From Bacteroidales bacterium (GTDB lineage Bacteria; Bacteroidota; Bacteroidia; Bacteroidales; UBA3824): a DNA stretch of 64,000 nt. The stretch spans positions 166,323 to 230,322 of the forward strand of contig JAFPYR010000069.1 of assembly GCA_017412115.1 (NCBI GenBank). The letters are read 5' to 3'. Positions 17,821-27,589 of the stretch are shown here, piece by piece (position 1 is the first letter of the stretch; every line of letters starts with the position of its first letter). A program made the position numbers and the translations under genes. Under the pieces are notes generated by a model that did not search any database, was not told the origin of the DNA, and worked only from the letters and a program-made list of their open reading frames with translations.

Positions 17821-19974
17821 TGCGCTATTAGTGCAAGTATATACGGGAGTGCCTGTAATAGTAACTGTGGTATTACCATCGTACACTTTATTTTCTGCAC
17901 TAAGACCTGTTACTTCTATAATAGCCGGAGTGATGTTGGCCTTAAGATCTGTTGGTGTAATTAAATTATAATTGTCTTTATCCTGACCAACAAGTCTCAA
18001 ATTAGTAAATGTGATTTCTTTATCTTCGCCAACATTAGCATTTTCAAAATTGGCTGCATCTTGCGACACACTTATATTATCGGTGCTAATGAAATCGCTG
18101 GAAGTAATCGTACCCATAAAAGAGGCTGTTGAAGAACCATCGAAAACCTTGTCTTTGAACTCAAAGCCGCTAAGGTGGACATCTTTTTTTGTAATGGTTG
18201 CTGTACTTGTTAAGGAAGTTGTAGTAATTTTATAATTGCTGGCATTAGTACCTTCGAGCGAAAAATCACCAAATGTTACTTTTTTATCTTCGTCAACATT
18301 TTTATCTGCAAATTTTGCACTGCCAACAACAAGCGAAACGCCCTGAAGTTCACTTTCGCTCAATACTATATTTTCGTATTCTGCCAAATCGCTACCATCG
18401 TACACTTTATTTATAGCATCAATGGAAGTAACTGAAATTTCTTTAGGCGTAATTGCGGCCTGCAAATTCATATTCTCAAACGTATAAAAATCTGTATGGT
18501 CTGGATTACTGCATGTAAACGAAATATTCGAAATTGTAACTGCGTGTTCGCCTACATTCGATTCTAAAAAATTAGCCGTACACGTAAAATTAGAAAGTAC
18601 ATCACCACCCACACCATTTATCGAGGAAGGAAAATGAATAGTGGCAGTTGTGGCGCCGTCGTAAACTTTATCTTCGGCATAAACAGATTGCTCATTATGA
18701 GTGCTTTGAGGGTCTGTAGGGTCATACGGATCTTCTGGAAACTTAATAGTATAAGGATATATTGTTGCTGTTTTTCCCGTTGGAAATTGTATATCATCAG
18801 AATATTTGCCTTTATCATTACCGGTAAGTGTTATCGAGGTGAATGTTACCGGTTTATTTTCTGCGGGTATTGCATCTACAAAATTAGCTTTTACTTCCGA
18901 GATTTCAACGTCATCGCCCGAAATCACGCCTTCAAGTCTGCAACCTTCAAACGCCAACACTTTATTATTACCGTCATAATCCTTATCCTGAGGCTCACAA
19001 TCTACAAGAGTAAGTTGCGCAGGGGCTAATTCAGCGTCATATTCAAACACATTTTCGGTTAAAACATATTCAGTAACGTCGTCTCCGATAAGTGTAAATT
19101 TCGTCACAATTTTATTACGGGTATAGTCATATTCCACCGAGATGATTTTTACTTTTACATCTTTATCTGTCGGAATATTTGCTAACGGAGCAATAATAGA
19201 GTCTGCTATTCCGTCATGGTCATAATCAGGACAACTCCACTGAACACTATTTGTACCGTCGTATGTTTTTGTGTCAGGGATAAGCAAATCAATAGCACTT
19301 CTTAATGCGTCAATGTCAATACGAGGAACAGTTTGAATGTCTAATTTTTTCCAAGTACTTGCACTACTATAATCAGTCTGATTTTCAGGGACGATAAGTT
19401 GAATATCAGAAAGAGTCAGGTCGGCAAAAGTATTGTTTTTTAAACTAGGCGGATTTATTCCGTTACAAACAATTGTCTCCAACTGAGTATCTTTAAACGC
19501 ATTTTTACCAATCGAAGTAACTGTCGCAGGTATTACAATCTCAGTTAGACTCGTACAACCTTGGAAAGTATTATCTCCTATGGCAGTAATTAACCCCGAA
19601 ATATGAAGGGATGTAAGAGATTTACAAGTAAGAAATGCACTACCGCCAATACTTTCAATAGTTACAGGAAGAGTAATCTTAGTAGCCTTCTCGCAATTTG
19701 AAAATGCGCCATTATCAATCGCCGTTACGGTATATACCGCATCACCATACTCAAACATACCCGGAACAATATATTCCGTGGCATCGTCAGAGACTACTCC
19801 CGTTACCATAGCGGTCTTGGTCTGCGTGTTGATTTCGTATATTAAACCCTTAAACTCTATTTCATCTTGCGCCATTGCGGTTTGCAGTGATAGGAGGTAA
19901 AAAATAAAGAGAAAGGTAAAGATATACTTACAAAACTCATTACCCAATGAAATATTGGTTGTTTTTATATCCAT
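17776..19974 (-). CDS. Giant repetitive secreted protein, N-terminal part (signal peptide, BspA-type LRR, YDG modules)
   Basis: The 732-residue reading starts with a hydrophobic export signal (about residues 14-35, ending TAMAQ). BspA/LRR_5-type leucine-rich repeats follow at about 60-190 (IDNGAFSNCEKATKITLP, IGDNTFQGCTSLTEIVIP, IGKNAFKDTQLETI). The rest is six YDG-type modules (TYDGTNSV, DYDGNNKV, VYDGATTA, VYDGSDLA, VFDGSSTA, VYDGNTTV). It leaves frame near 17820 and ends in about 15 unrelated residues. With the two downstream parts restored the protein would be about 3,680 residues. If the lesions are real, only a secreted fragment lacking the sorting domain is made. Confidence 0.8.
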   Translation of the reverse strand: MDIKTTNISLGNEFCKYIFTFLFIFYLLSLQTAMAQDEIEFKGLIYEINTQTKTAMVTGVVSDDATEYIVPGMFEYGDAVYTVTAIDNGAFSNCEKATKITLPVTIESIGGSAFLTCKSLTSLHISGLITAIGDNTFQGCTSLTEIVIPATVTSIGKNAFKDTQLETIVCNGINPPSLKNNTFADLTLSDIQLIVPENQTDYSSASTWKKLDIQTVPRIDIDALRSAIDLLIPDTKTYDGTNSVQWSCPDYDHDGIADSIIAPLANIPTDKDVKVKIISVEYDYTRNKIVTKFTLIGDDVTEYVLTENVFEYDAELAPAQLTLVDCEPQDKDYDGNNKVLAFEGCRLEGVISGDDVEISEVKANFVDAIPAENKPVTFTSITLTGNDKGKYSDDIQFPTGKTATIYPYTIKFPEDPYDPTDPQSTHNEQSVYAEDKVYDGATTATIHFPSSINGVGGDVLSNFTCTANFLESNVGEHAVTISNISFTCSNPDHTDFYTFENMNLQAAITPKEISVTSIDAINKVYDGSDLAEYENIVLSESELQGVSLVVGSAKFADKNVDEDKKVTFGDFSLEGTNASNYKITTTSLTSTATITKKDVHLSGFEFKDKVFDGSSTASFMGTITSSDFISTDNISVSQDAANFENANVGEDKEITFTNLRLVGQDKDNYNLITPTDLKANITPAIIEVTGLSAENKVYDGNTTVTITGTPVYTCTNSALNNSGRNFFHGCFC

Positions 19975-20489
<515 letters not shown>

Positions 20490-20527
20490 AAAGATGTAAT
20501 TTTTTATGCTGAATCAATTCTTTTTAG

Positions 20528-20600
20528 TCGGTCTCCAGGGAGTCGAACCCTGGACCCACTGATTAAGAGTCAGTTGCTCTGCCAACTGAGCTAGAGACCG
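20528..20600 (-). tRNA. tRNA-Lys (CUU anticodon)
   Basis: The 73-nt cloverleaf has acceptor CGGTCTC/GAGACCG, D arm GCTC...GAGC, anticodon loop CTCTTAA (anticodon CTT), 5-base variable region and T arm CAGGG-TTCGACT-CCCTG, with discriminator A. CCA is not encoded. It lies 38 bases upstream of the tRNA-Ser gene on the same strand, probably in one transcript. Confidence 0.95.
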
Positions 20601-20673
20601 AATACTCTTTTGTTTTTTGACGTTGCAAAAGTAGAAACTAAATTTCAAACTGCAAAATTTTTTTGAATATTTT

Positions 20674-20704
20674 TTTGCAAAAAAAATTAATTAATGTAAT
20701 TTAG
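20674..20704 (+). promoter_or_regulatory. Promoter of the CHU_C protein gene
   Basis: TTTG (20674-20677), 19 bases, then TAATTTAG (20697-20704), one mismatch to TAnnTTTG. It lies about 38 bases before the start codon. Confidence 0.6.
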
Positions 20705-20742
20705 CAGAAAAAAACTAACTGATTATTTTTATCTAACAAATT

Positions 20743-23376
20743 ATGAAACAAGTTATTGCGATAATATTTTTTATTTTTTTCGGATGCATAAAAATTTTTG
20801 CACAACTTGAAACATCTGTATGGTATTTCGGTGATAATGCAGGATTAGATTTCAAAACCAAGGTTCCGAGAGCCTTAACGGACGGTGCGTTAAAAAATTA
20901 CGAAGGCGTTGCAAGTTTTAGCGATAAATTCGGAAATTTGCTCCTATACACTGACGGAAGGACGGTTTGGAACAAAAATCACGAAATTATGGAAAACGGA
21001 GATAACCTTTTAGGACACGAAAGCAGCACCGAATCGGCAATCATTGTTCCATGGCCTGAAAACGAAAATCTTTATTATATTTTTGTAGTTGATGAACAAG
21101 GCGGAGTAAACGGACTGAGTTATTCCATTGTTGATATGTCATTAAACGAGGGTTTGGGCGCAATTACAGACAAAAAAAATATTATTATCGAAACACCTGT
21201 CTGTGAAAAAGTTACCGCTATCAGACACCAAAACAACAAAGATATTTGGCTTTTAACCAAATCCGCAAAATCCAAAGACATCATAGAATGGTTAATCGAT
21301 GAAAACGGATTAAATTTAAGTTCCAAAAAAAAATTTCCGATAAGTATAATTCAACACCAAGACCCAAATGTTCCCGGACTGCCGCCAGAGACAAAAATGA
21401 ACAGAGGATTTATTACGCTCGGATATATGCGTGTTAGTCCTAACGGAAAAAAAATAGCCTGCGCAAACAAAGGTATGTTTCAATTCAATGATAACGATAC
21501 CCCGTTTTCGATATTAGAAATTTTTGACTTTAACATAGAAACCGGCGTAATAACTCCGAATTCAACTATTTGCGATTATAATTCTGACCTTTACGGCGTT
21601 GAGTTTTCCAATGATGTATCAAAACTTTATTATACAAGCGGATTAGATATTTTTCAATTGGATTTAACTAAGGAAACAGAAGAAGAAATTCAAAATTCAC
21701 TCACCAAAATAGGAACTTTTGATTTTAGAAGTTTTTCGTTACCGCTTTATGACCCGAATGCCATAAACAGAAGCGATTATGCAACAGAAGAAAATTATAT
21801 TCTTGCCTTACAACAAACCGTCCCGATAGCCGGAGCACTTCAACTTGCTATAAACGGAAAAATCTACGTAGCTCAAAATATGTGCAAATATCTCGGCGTT
21901 ATTAATAATCCGAGAGAAAAAGGAGATGCCTGTAATTTTGAAATGAAAGGATTATATTTAGAGGACAAAATCTCCCGTGCCGGTCTTCCGAACTTTATTC
22001 CGTCATATTTTTTGCCGCCGAAATTTGAGATTTCAAATAATTGCACTTTAGACAAAACTTTTTTCAAATGCTTGGACGAAAGAAACATAACGAATTACGA
22101 ATGGGTTTTATCAAACATTAACGACGAAAAAATTGCAGAGTCTAATGAAAAAGATTTTGAATACGAAATCACTGAAAAAGGAAAATACAAAATAACTTTA
22201 ACGATTACTCTCGAAAACAACGAAGAAATTTCAGAATACCGTTATTTTTATGTTTATGAAAATCCTGAATTTTCATTCGGTCCCGACATAGAAATTTGCG
22301 AGGGCGAAAAAGCCGAAATTAAAGCCGCCGAACTCACTGATTGTGAATTTCATTGGTCTGATAACACCGAGGACGAAACAATCACTGTAACTGAAACCCA
22401 AAACCTTGCTGGAGGATTAAAAAACATTTATACGCTTTGCGAATTTTCTGACGAAATCTCCGTAAAAGTAAACTCTCCTGAAGAATTTTCTCTTGGAAAC
22501 GATATGGAATTTTGCAAAAACGAAACGTTAAAATCCGATTTCAAAATCGAAAATCCCCAAAGGTTTTCTTCGTTTGAATGGCTTGACAACAAATCCTCAG
22601 AGGTTAATAGAACATTCTCAAAACAAGGAAGTTACACTCTTGAAACTACGGATTTGAACGGCTGCAAGTTTCAAGACGAAATTTTTATAAAAGAAAATCC
22701 CTTACCCGAAATAGATTTTTCCACTGACAGTATTTTTTGTAACAACAAAGACAATTTTCTTGACTGCAAGGTCGAAAACGCAAAATATCTTTGGTCTACG
22801 GGCGAGGAAACTCAGGTCATAAAAGTAAAAGATTTCGGAAATTATTCCGTTACTGTAACTGACGAAAACGGCTGTTTTTCAACATCTTCCGTTAATCTAA
22901 AACTCAAAACTCTGCCCGAGATAAATCTCAATGCCGACACCTCGTATTGTGAGGGCGAAAGCATTGTATTAGATGTTTTTTGGAAAGATGCAACGGATTA
23001 TATTTGGCAAGATTTTTCCAACACGGAAAATTACGAGGTTACAACGCCGGGAATCTATACCGTTAAAACTTATAATGCCTGCGGTTTTTCCTCCGACACG
23101 GTAAACGTTTATGAAAGATATTGTGGTGAAATTTTAATTCCAAATATCATAACGCCCAACAATGACGGCATAAATGATTATTTCAAAATCAAAGGGCTCG
23201 GAAGCGGTTGGCATTTGGAAATTTTCACAAGAGAAGGCGTAAGAGTTTTCAAAACAGATAATTACAAAAACGATTGGAGTGCTGAAAATATTTCGGACGG
23301 AGTTTATTTTTACGTTCTGAAAAAAAACGGCGAACATTACAAAGGCAATATCAGCGTTTTTCATAAAAAACTATAA
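20743..23376 (+). CDS. Secreted T9SS type B (CHU_C) protein with beta-propeller-like and PKD-like regions
   Basis: The 877-residue protein begins with a signal peptide (MKQVIAIIFFIFFGCIKIFAQ). Residues about 25-420 resemble the WYFGDNAGLDF...GxxxxYEGVASFSDKFGNLLLYTDG family common in Bacteroidota, which looks like a beta-propeller. Several PKD/Ig-like segments follow (about 430-780), each with a 'xLGxDxxxCxGExxxL' opening (FGPDIEICEGEKAEI, LGNDMEFCKNETL, LNADTSYCEGESIVL). The C-terminal ~85 residues (IPNIITPNNDGINDYFKIKG through KGNISVFHKK) are the type B sorting domain, so export through T9SS to the surface is expected. No enzymatic motif is seen, so its function is unknown. Confidence 0.88.
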   Translation: MKQVIAIIFFIFFGCIKIFAQLETSVWYFGDNAGLDFKTKVPRALTDGALKNYEGVASFSDKFGNLLLYTDGRTVWNKNHEIMENGDNLLGHESSTESAIIVPWPENENLYYIFVVDEQGGVNGLSYSIVDMSLNEGLGAITDKKNIIIETPVCEKVTAIRHQNNKDIWLLTKSAKSKDIIEWLIDENGLNLSSKKKFPISIIQHQDPNVPGLPPETKMNRGFITLGYMRVSPNGKKIACANKGMFQFNDNDTPFSILEIFDFNIETGVITPNSTICDYNSDLYGVEFSNDVSKLYYTSGLDIFQLDLTKETEEEIQNSLTKIGTFDFRSFSLPLYDPNAINRSDYATEENYILALQQTVPIAGALQLAINGKIYVAQNMCKYLGVINNPREKGDACNFEMKGLYLEDKISRAGLPNFIPSYFLPPKFEISNNCTLDKTFFKCLDERNITNYEWVLSNINDEKIAESNEKDFEYEITEKGKYKITLTITLENNEEISEYRYFYVYENPEFSFGPDIEICEGEKAEIKAAELTDCEFHWSDNTEDETITVTETQNLAGGLKNIYTLCEFSDEISVKVNSPEEFSLGNDMEFCKNETLKSDFKIENPQRFSSFEWLDNKSSEVNRTFSKQGSYTLETTDLNGCKFQDEIFIKENPLPEIDFSTDSIFCNNKDNFLDCKVENAKYLWSTGEETQVIKVKDFGNYSVTVTDENGCFSTSSVNLKLKTLPEINLNADTSYCEGESIVLDVFWKDATDYIWQDFSNTENYEVTTPGIYTVKTYNACGFSSDTVNVYERYCGEILIPNIITPNNDGINDYFKIKGLGSGWHLEIFTREGVRVFKTDNYKNDWSAENISDGVYFYVLKKNGEHYKGNISVFHKKL

Positions 23377-23408
23377 TTTGTAAATCCGAAAAAATAAGGT
23401 TAGTTTTG
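23377..23408 (+). promoter_or_regulatory. Promoter of the epimerase/reductase gene
   Basis: TTTG (23377-23380), 20 bases, then TAGTTTTG (23401-23408), a perfect match to the Bacteroidota promoter pattern. It sits 20 bases before the ATG and immediately after the preceding stop codon. Confidence 0.75.
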
Positions 23409-23428
23409 TAAAAACTTTTTTTTGAAAA

Positions 23429-24334
23429 ATGATAAAATCCCTGACTATTTCCGGAGCAACCTCAATGCTCGGCATTGCGACTATAAAAACTGCGTTAAAA
23501 TGCGGATATTCAATTATTTGCATTATTAGGAAAAATTCTTCACGCAAAAAAAGACTCTTGGAAATAAAAAACGAAAATCTTGAAATTATAGAATGTGATT
23601 TAAAAGATTATTGCAACTTGGATTTAAAAATATCGTCTGATGTTTTCATACATTTTGCATGGGATAAAACTTCCGCAACAGAACGAGATGATGTTGATAT
23701 TCAATTAGATAACATAAAATATACGTTAGATGCCGTAAGACTTGCCAAACGCTTAAACTGCAAAGTTTTTATCGGAGCGGGCTCGCAGGCTGAATACGGA
23801 ATCCAAACCGAAAAATTAACACCCGAACTGCCTTGCAATCCTGAAAGCGGCTACGGAATTGCAAAATTTTCAGCCGGAAAATTCTCCAAAATGCTTTGCA
23901 AACAATTAGGAATACGTTTTAATTGGCTTAGAATTTTAAGCGTTTACGGCATCGGCGACGGCAAAAACACGCTCATAAGTTACATAATCGAAACCCTTAA
24001 AAAAGGCGAAAGTCCGCTTTTAACGCCCTGTACTCAAACGTGGGATTATCTTTTTTCAGAAGAGGCGGCAAAAGCGATTTTATGCATCTCAGAAAAAGGC
24101 ATTGACGGCAAAGTTTATCCGTTAGGCTCAGGAAACGGCAGAAAATTAAGCACTTACATCGAAGAAATAAGAGATCTAATCAATCCTGAAATTCCGCTGA
24201 AATTTGCCGCTAAACCGTTTTATCCGCACCAACCGATGTACCTTGTTGCAGATGTTTCTGCCCTAAAAAACGACACCGGCTGGCAAAACAAAACGGATTT
24301 TATAAGCGGTATAAAAAAAATATTAAACTCCTAA
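23429..24334 (+). CDS. NAD(P)-dependent sugar epimerase/reductase, RfbJ-like
   Basis: This extended short-chain dehydrogenase of about 301 residues has a glycine-rich cofactor loop (ISGATSMLGIA) at residues 7-17. A YGIAKF motif at about residue 150 carries the catalytic Tyr and Lys, with Ser in the preceding GAGSQAEYG. Such enzymes reduce or epimerise nucleotide-bound 4-keto sugars. It converges on rfbG with a 12-base overlap of the 3' ends, and rfbF and rfbH follow. A role in the last step of a CDP-3,6-dideoxyhexose pathway (abequose-, paratose- or tyvelose-type reductase) is a sound inference. The exact sugar cannot be read from sequence. Confidence 0.75.
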   Translation: MIKSLTISGATSMLGIATIKTALKCGYSIICIIRKNSSRKKRLLEIKNENLEIIECDLKDYCNLDLKISSDVFIHFAWDKTSATERDDVDIQLDNIKYTLDAVRLAKRLNCKVFIGAGSQAEYGIQTEKLTPELPCNPESGYGIAKFSAGKFSKMLCKQLGIRFNWLRILSVYGIGDGKNTLISYIIETLKKGESPLLTPCTQTWDYLFSEEAAKAILCISEKGIDGKVYPLGSGNGRKLSTYIEEIRDLINPEIPLKFAAKPFYPHQPMYLVADVSALKNDTGWQNKTDFISGIKKILNS

Positions 24335-25360
24335 AAAATATTCTTCAATCTGTTTTTCGATAGGGCAACCTCTCTCCCACTCTACGACTTTTTTTACGGC
24401 AGTTTCGATTGACCATTTCGGATACCAGCCAAGGAGAGATTTTGCTTTGGAATTGTCAAGTTTTAAGAACGAAGCCTCATAAGGAGCGTTTTCCTCGTTA
24501 AACTTTTTCCATTTGAGATTACCGCCCCAATATTTGCAAAAAATATCCACTAACTGCCCCGTCGAAATACAATCTTTTGCCTCAGGACCAAAATTGTAAG
24601 AACCTTCAAAATCCTTATTTTCAAACTGTTTCTTTGCTAACAACAAATATCCGTAAAGACATTCCAAAACGTGTTGATAAGGCCTTATGCTGAAAGGATT
24701 TCTAACAATAATTTCGCCTTTTTCCCTTGCATAACGTATGCAATCGGGAATTATTCTGTCCGCTGCAAAATCTCCGCCGCCGATAACGTTTCCGCTACGG
24801 GCAGTGGAAATTCTCAAATCAGAACCGTTCTCGAAAAATGATTTTTTATAACTGTAAGTTACTAATTCTGAACAACTTTTGCTGTTAGAATAGGGATCCA
24901 AGCCGCAAAGTTCCTCCGTTTCGCGGTAGCCCCAAAGCCATTCTTTGTTTTTGTAAACTTTATCCGTTGTAACATTAACAAAACTTTTTACCGAAGGAGT
25001 TTTTCTCAAGGCTTCCAAAACATTAACGGTTCCCATAACGTTAATTTCAAAAGTCTCTTTAGGATTTTTGTAAGACTCCCTCACAATAGGTTGTGCTGCC
25101 AAATGTATAACTATTTCCGGTTCAGAGGCTTGCATCGCTGTTAAAAGCGAAGAAAAATCTCTGATATCGCCATAAATGCTACGGATTTTTTCTGAAGTTT
25201 TCCCGATTTCAAAAAGTGAGGGCTTTGTAGGCGGCTTAAGTGCATAACCCGTTATTTGCGAGCCGAAAAACTTCAAAATATTAACAAGCCACGTTCCTTT
25301 GAAACCTGTGTGTCCTGTCAAAAAAACTTTTTTACCTTTATAAAAATCTGCTAATCCCAT
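24323..25360 (-). CDS. rfbG: CDP-glucose 4,6-dehydratase RfbG
   Basis: It converts CDP-glucose to CDP-4-keto-6-deoxyglucose. The extended SDR fold starts DFYKGKKVFLTGHTGFKGTWLV, with the NAD-binding TGHTGFKG loop near residue 14. The catalytic segment WLWGYRETEELCGLDPYSNSKSCSELV has the YSNSK (YxxxK) motif, and TDKVYKNKEW is typical of this dehydratase. The frame is also open from an ATG at 25369, but ATG 25360 matches the family start. Its start overlaps the 3' end of rfbF, so the two are translationally coupled. Confidence 0.93.
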   Translation of the reverse strand: MGLADFYKGKKVFLTGHTGFKGTWLVNILKFFGSQITGYALKPPTKPSLFEIGKTSEKIRSIYGDIRDFSSLLTAMQASEPEIVIHLAAQPIVRESYKNPKETFEINVMGTVNVLEALRKTPSVKSFVNVTTDKVYKNKEWLWGYRETEELCGLDPYSNSKSCSELVTYSYKKSFFENGSDLRISTARSGNVIGGGDFAADRIIPDCIRYAREKGEIIVRNPFSIRPYQHVLECLYGYLLLAKKQFENKDFEGSYNFGPEAKDCISTGQLVDIFCKYWGGNLKWKKFNEENAPYEASFLKLDNSKAKSLLGWYPKWSIETAVKKVVEWERGCPIEKQIEEYFLGV

Positions 25361-26130
25361 ACTTTCCATGGTGCTTTCTCGTTAATCCACAAATCGTTAA
25401 GTTCGTTTTTATCTTTCAGCATATCCATCGGATGCCAAAAACCTGAATGTTTGTAAGCATGGAGTTCACCCTCAGCGGCAAGGTTTGAAAGCGGTTCTCT
25501 TTCCCAAACCTCGTTAATATCATCGGGCTTAATGTAATCCAAAGCTTTGTTTTCGCAAACAAAAAAACCTGCGTTAATCCATGTTTTGCTTTCGTCGGGT
25601 TTTTCCACAAAACGGTGCACAACATTTTGAGAATCAAAGTCTAACGCTCCCCAACGTCCAACAGGCTGAACGGCTGTCAAGGTAACAAGTTTTCCTGAAT
25701 CCTGATGGGCTTTTAATAGTTTGTCGATACGAACATCCGCAACTCCGTCACCGTAAGTGAGCATAAAAGGTTCGCCGTTAAGATATTTTTCGGCTTTTTT
25801 AATACGGCCGCCGGTAAGCGTTTTTTGTCCTGTGTAAAGTAAAGTTACCGTCCAAGGCTCGGTTCTTGTCTGATGAATTTGAACGTCGTTATTAGCAAGG
25901 TCAATAGTCATATCGGAATATCTATCATAATAATTCAAGAAAAAATCCTTAATAATATGACCTTTATAACCTGTTAAAATCACGAAATCATTGAAACCGT
26001 AATGACCGTAAATTTTCATTATATGCCACAAAATCGGATAACCGCCTATTTCGACCATCGGTTTTGGAATTTTTTGAGTTTCCTCGCCGAGCCTCGAACC
26101 CAAGCCGCCCGCTAAAATCAATGTCTTCAT
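25351..26130 (-). CDS. rfbF: Glucose-1-phosphate cytidylyltransferase RfbF
   Basis: It makes CDP-glucose from CTP and glucose 1-phosphate, the entry step to CDP-dideoxysugars. The nucleotidyltransferase motif MKTLILAGGLGSRLGEETQKIPKPMVEIGG is at the N-terminus, followed by LTYGDGVADV (metal-binding Asp) at about 108-117. At 259 residues it has the family length. It overlaps rfbH by 4 bases (ATGA) upstream and rfbG downstream, so rfbH-F-G form one tight unit. Confidence 0.95.
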   Translation of the reverse strand: MKTLILAGGLGSRLGEETQKIPKPMVEIGGYPILWHIMKIYGHYGFNDFVILTGYKGHIIKDFFLNYYDRYSDMTIDLANNDVQIHQTRTEPWTVTLLYTGQKTLTGGRIKKAEKYLNGEPFMLTYGDGVADVRIDKLLKAHQDSGKLVTLTAVQPVGRWGALDFDSQNVVHRFVEKPDESKTWINAGFFVCENKALDYIKPDDINEVWEREPLSNLAAEGELHAYKHSGFWHPMDMLKDKNELNDLWINEKAPWKVWD

Positions 26131-27476
26131 TTTTTATAATTTTTTTTGCAAAACTCTCTGATACAGTCGATTGTCCACGAAATTTTTTCCTCTGTCATTC
26201 CGGGATAAACGCCCGTCCAAAAAGTATTTTCCATAATAAAATCCGTATTTTCCAACCCGCCGGAGATTTTGAAACCTTCGTTTGAAAGCCGCATCGAATT
26301 GAAAGCGGGATGTTTCAAAAGATTTCCGGCAAAAAGATTACGGGTTTGTATTTTGTTGTTTTCCAAGAAATTAGTAAGTTCATTTCGTGAAAAACCGGCA
26401 TTTTTTTTCACCGTTAATGCAAAACCGAACCACGAGGGCAAAGAATTTTCTTCCTTTTCGGGCAAAATTATTCCGGGCGTATCTTTCAAACCCTCATAAA
26501 GTAAAGAAAAATTTTCACGCCTTCTTCTTGCGATAAAATCTATTTTTTCCAACTGCGCACAACCGATAGAGGCTTGTAAGTCGGTCATTTTCAAGTTGAA
26601 ACCCAAATGCGAATAAACGTATTTATGGTCATAACCGTAAGGCAAAAGTCCGAACTGCCCCGTAAATCTTGCCCCGCAAGTGTTGTCTTTACCGCTTTTG
26701 CACCAACATTCACGCCCCCAATCGCGGAAAGATTTCATAATCTTGTTAAGAAGTGGATTGTCGGTGTAGATAGCACCGCCCTCGCCCGTTGTTATATGGT
26801 GCGGCGGATAAAAAGATGACGTTCCTAAATCGCCCCAAGTGCCTGTTTTCTTAGTAACCTCACCGATAGTGTAAAGTGAACCCAAAGCATCGCAATTATC
26901 CTCCACAAGCCAAAGATTATGCCTAAGACAAAACTCCTTAACTGCTTTTATGTTAAAAGGATTTCCTAACGAATGAGCCAACATAACAGCCTTTGTTTTA
27001 GGCGAATAAGCATTTTCAAGGGCATTAACGTCGATGTTATAACCGGGCAAAGTTACGTCCACAAAAACGGGTACGGCGCCAAATTGAATTATCGGCGCAA
27101 CAGTCGTTGGAAAAGCACAAGCAACCGTTATGACCTCGTCGCCGCGTTTTATGCGCCTCTCGCCCAACAAATCAGAGGTCAGCGTAAAAAAAGCCAAGAG
27201 ATTTGCCGATGAGCCGGAATTTACTGATGCACAATATTTTACGCCTAAATAATCGGCTAACCCTTTTTCAAATTTTGCCGTCCAAGGCCCCGAAGTAAGC
27301 CAAAAATCCAAAGAAGCATCTACAAGGTTTTGCATTTCGGCATCGTCGAAAAATCTTCCGCCGTAATTTACAAATGTTTCACCCGCCTTAAAATCAGGCT
27401 TTTTAGCATGAACTTCCTCATAATATTCTTTGGTCAGAGCCAAAATCTGACGTTTTAATTCTTCTTGTTTTGACAT
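26127..27476 (-). CDS. rfbH: CDP-4-keto-6-deoxyglucose 3-dehydratase RfbH (E1)
   Basis: This PMP-dependent, iron-sulfur enzyme removes the C3 hydroxyl of CDP-4-keto-6-deoxyglucose. The aminotransferase-fold motif reads SSFYPPHHITTGEGGAIYT: the usual PLP lysine is replaced by His, the defining feature of E1 dehydratases. The cluster cysteines lie in RECWCKSGKDNTCGARF shortly after. Translation could open at a TTG (27530), but that codon lies inside the promoter, so ATG 27476 (MSKQEELKRQ) is chosen, giving 449 residues. The NADH-dependent partner reductase (E3, RfbI type) is not in the window. Confidence 0.95.
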   Translation of the reverse strand: MSKQEELKRQILALTKEYYEEVHAKKPDFKAGETFVNYGGRFFDDAEMQNLVDASLDFWLTSGPWTAKFEKGLADYLGVKYCASVNSGSSANLLAFFTLTSDLLGERRIKRGDEVITVACAFPTTVAPIIQFGAVPVFVDVTLPGYNIDVNALENAYSPKTKAVMLAHSLGNPFNIKAVKEFCLRHNLWLVEDNCDALGSLYTIGEVTKKTGTWGDLGTSSFYPPHHITTGEGGAIYTDNPLLNKIMKSFRDWGRECWCKSGKDNTCGARFTGQFGLLPYGYDHKYVYSHLGFNLKMTDLQASIGCAQLEKIDFIARRRRENFSLLYEGLKDTPGIILPEKEENSLPSWFGFALTVKKNAGFSRNELTNFLENNKIQTRNLFAGNLLKHPAFNSMRLSNEGFKISGGLENTDFIMENTFWTGVYPGMTEEKISWTIDCIREFCKKNYKK

Positions 27477-27500
27477 TTTTCTTATTGAATTGTTCAAGCG

Positions 27501-27531
27501 CAAATCTAATTTTTTTAACGGAATTTTCAAA
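27501..27531 (-). promoter_or_regulatory. Promoter of the rfbHFG unit
   Basis: On the minus strand TTTG (27528-27531), 19 bases, then TAGATTTG (27501-27508), a perfect match. It is 25 bases before the rfbH ATG and diverges from the metalloprotease promoter at 27540-27571. Confidence 0.78.
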
Positions 27532-27539
27532 CAAAAAAA

Positions 27540-27571
27540 TTTGCAAATTTTGACTAAAAATGTTTTCTTTG
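27540..27571 (+). promoter_or_regulatory. Promoter of the metalloprotease-ribH unit
   Basis: TTTG (27540-27543), 20 bases, then TTTCTTTG (27564-27571), one mismatch to TAnnTTTG. It overlaps an upstream in-frame ATG (27560), which supports the start at 27590. Confidence 0.6.
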
Positions 27572-27589
27572 CAAATTATAAAACATAAA

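Noticed and set aside
8931..19974. The regular repeats of the giant gene as a CRISPR array
   Set aside because: The repeats are diverged protein-coding modules of about 75-100 codons, not short identical repeats with unique spacers, and no cas genes are present.
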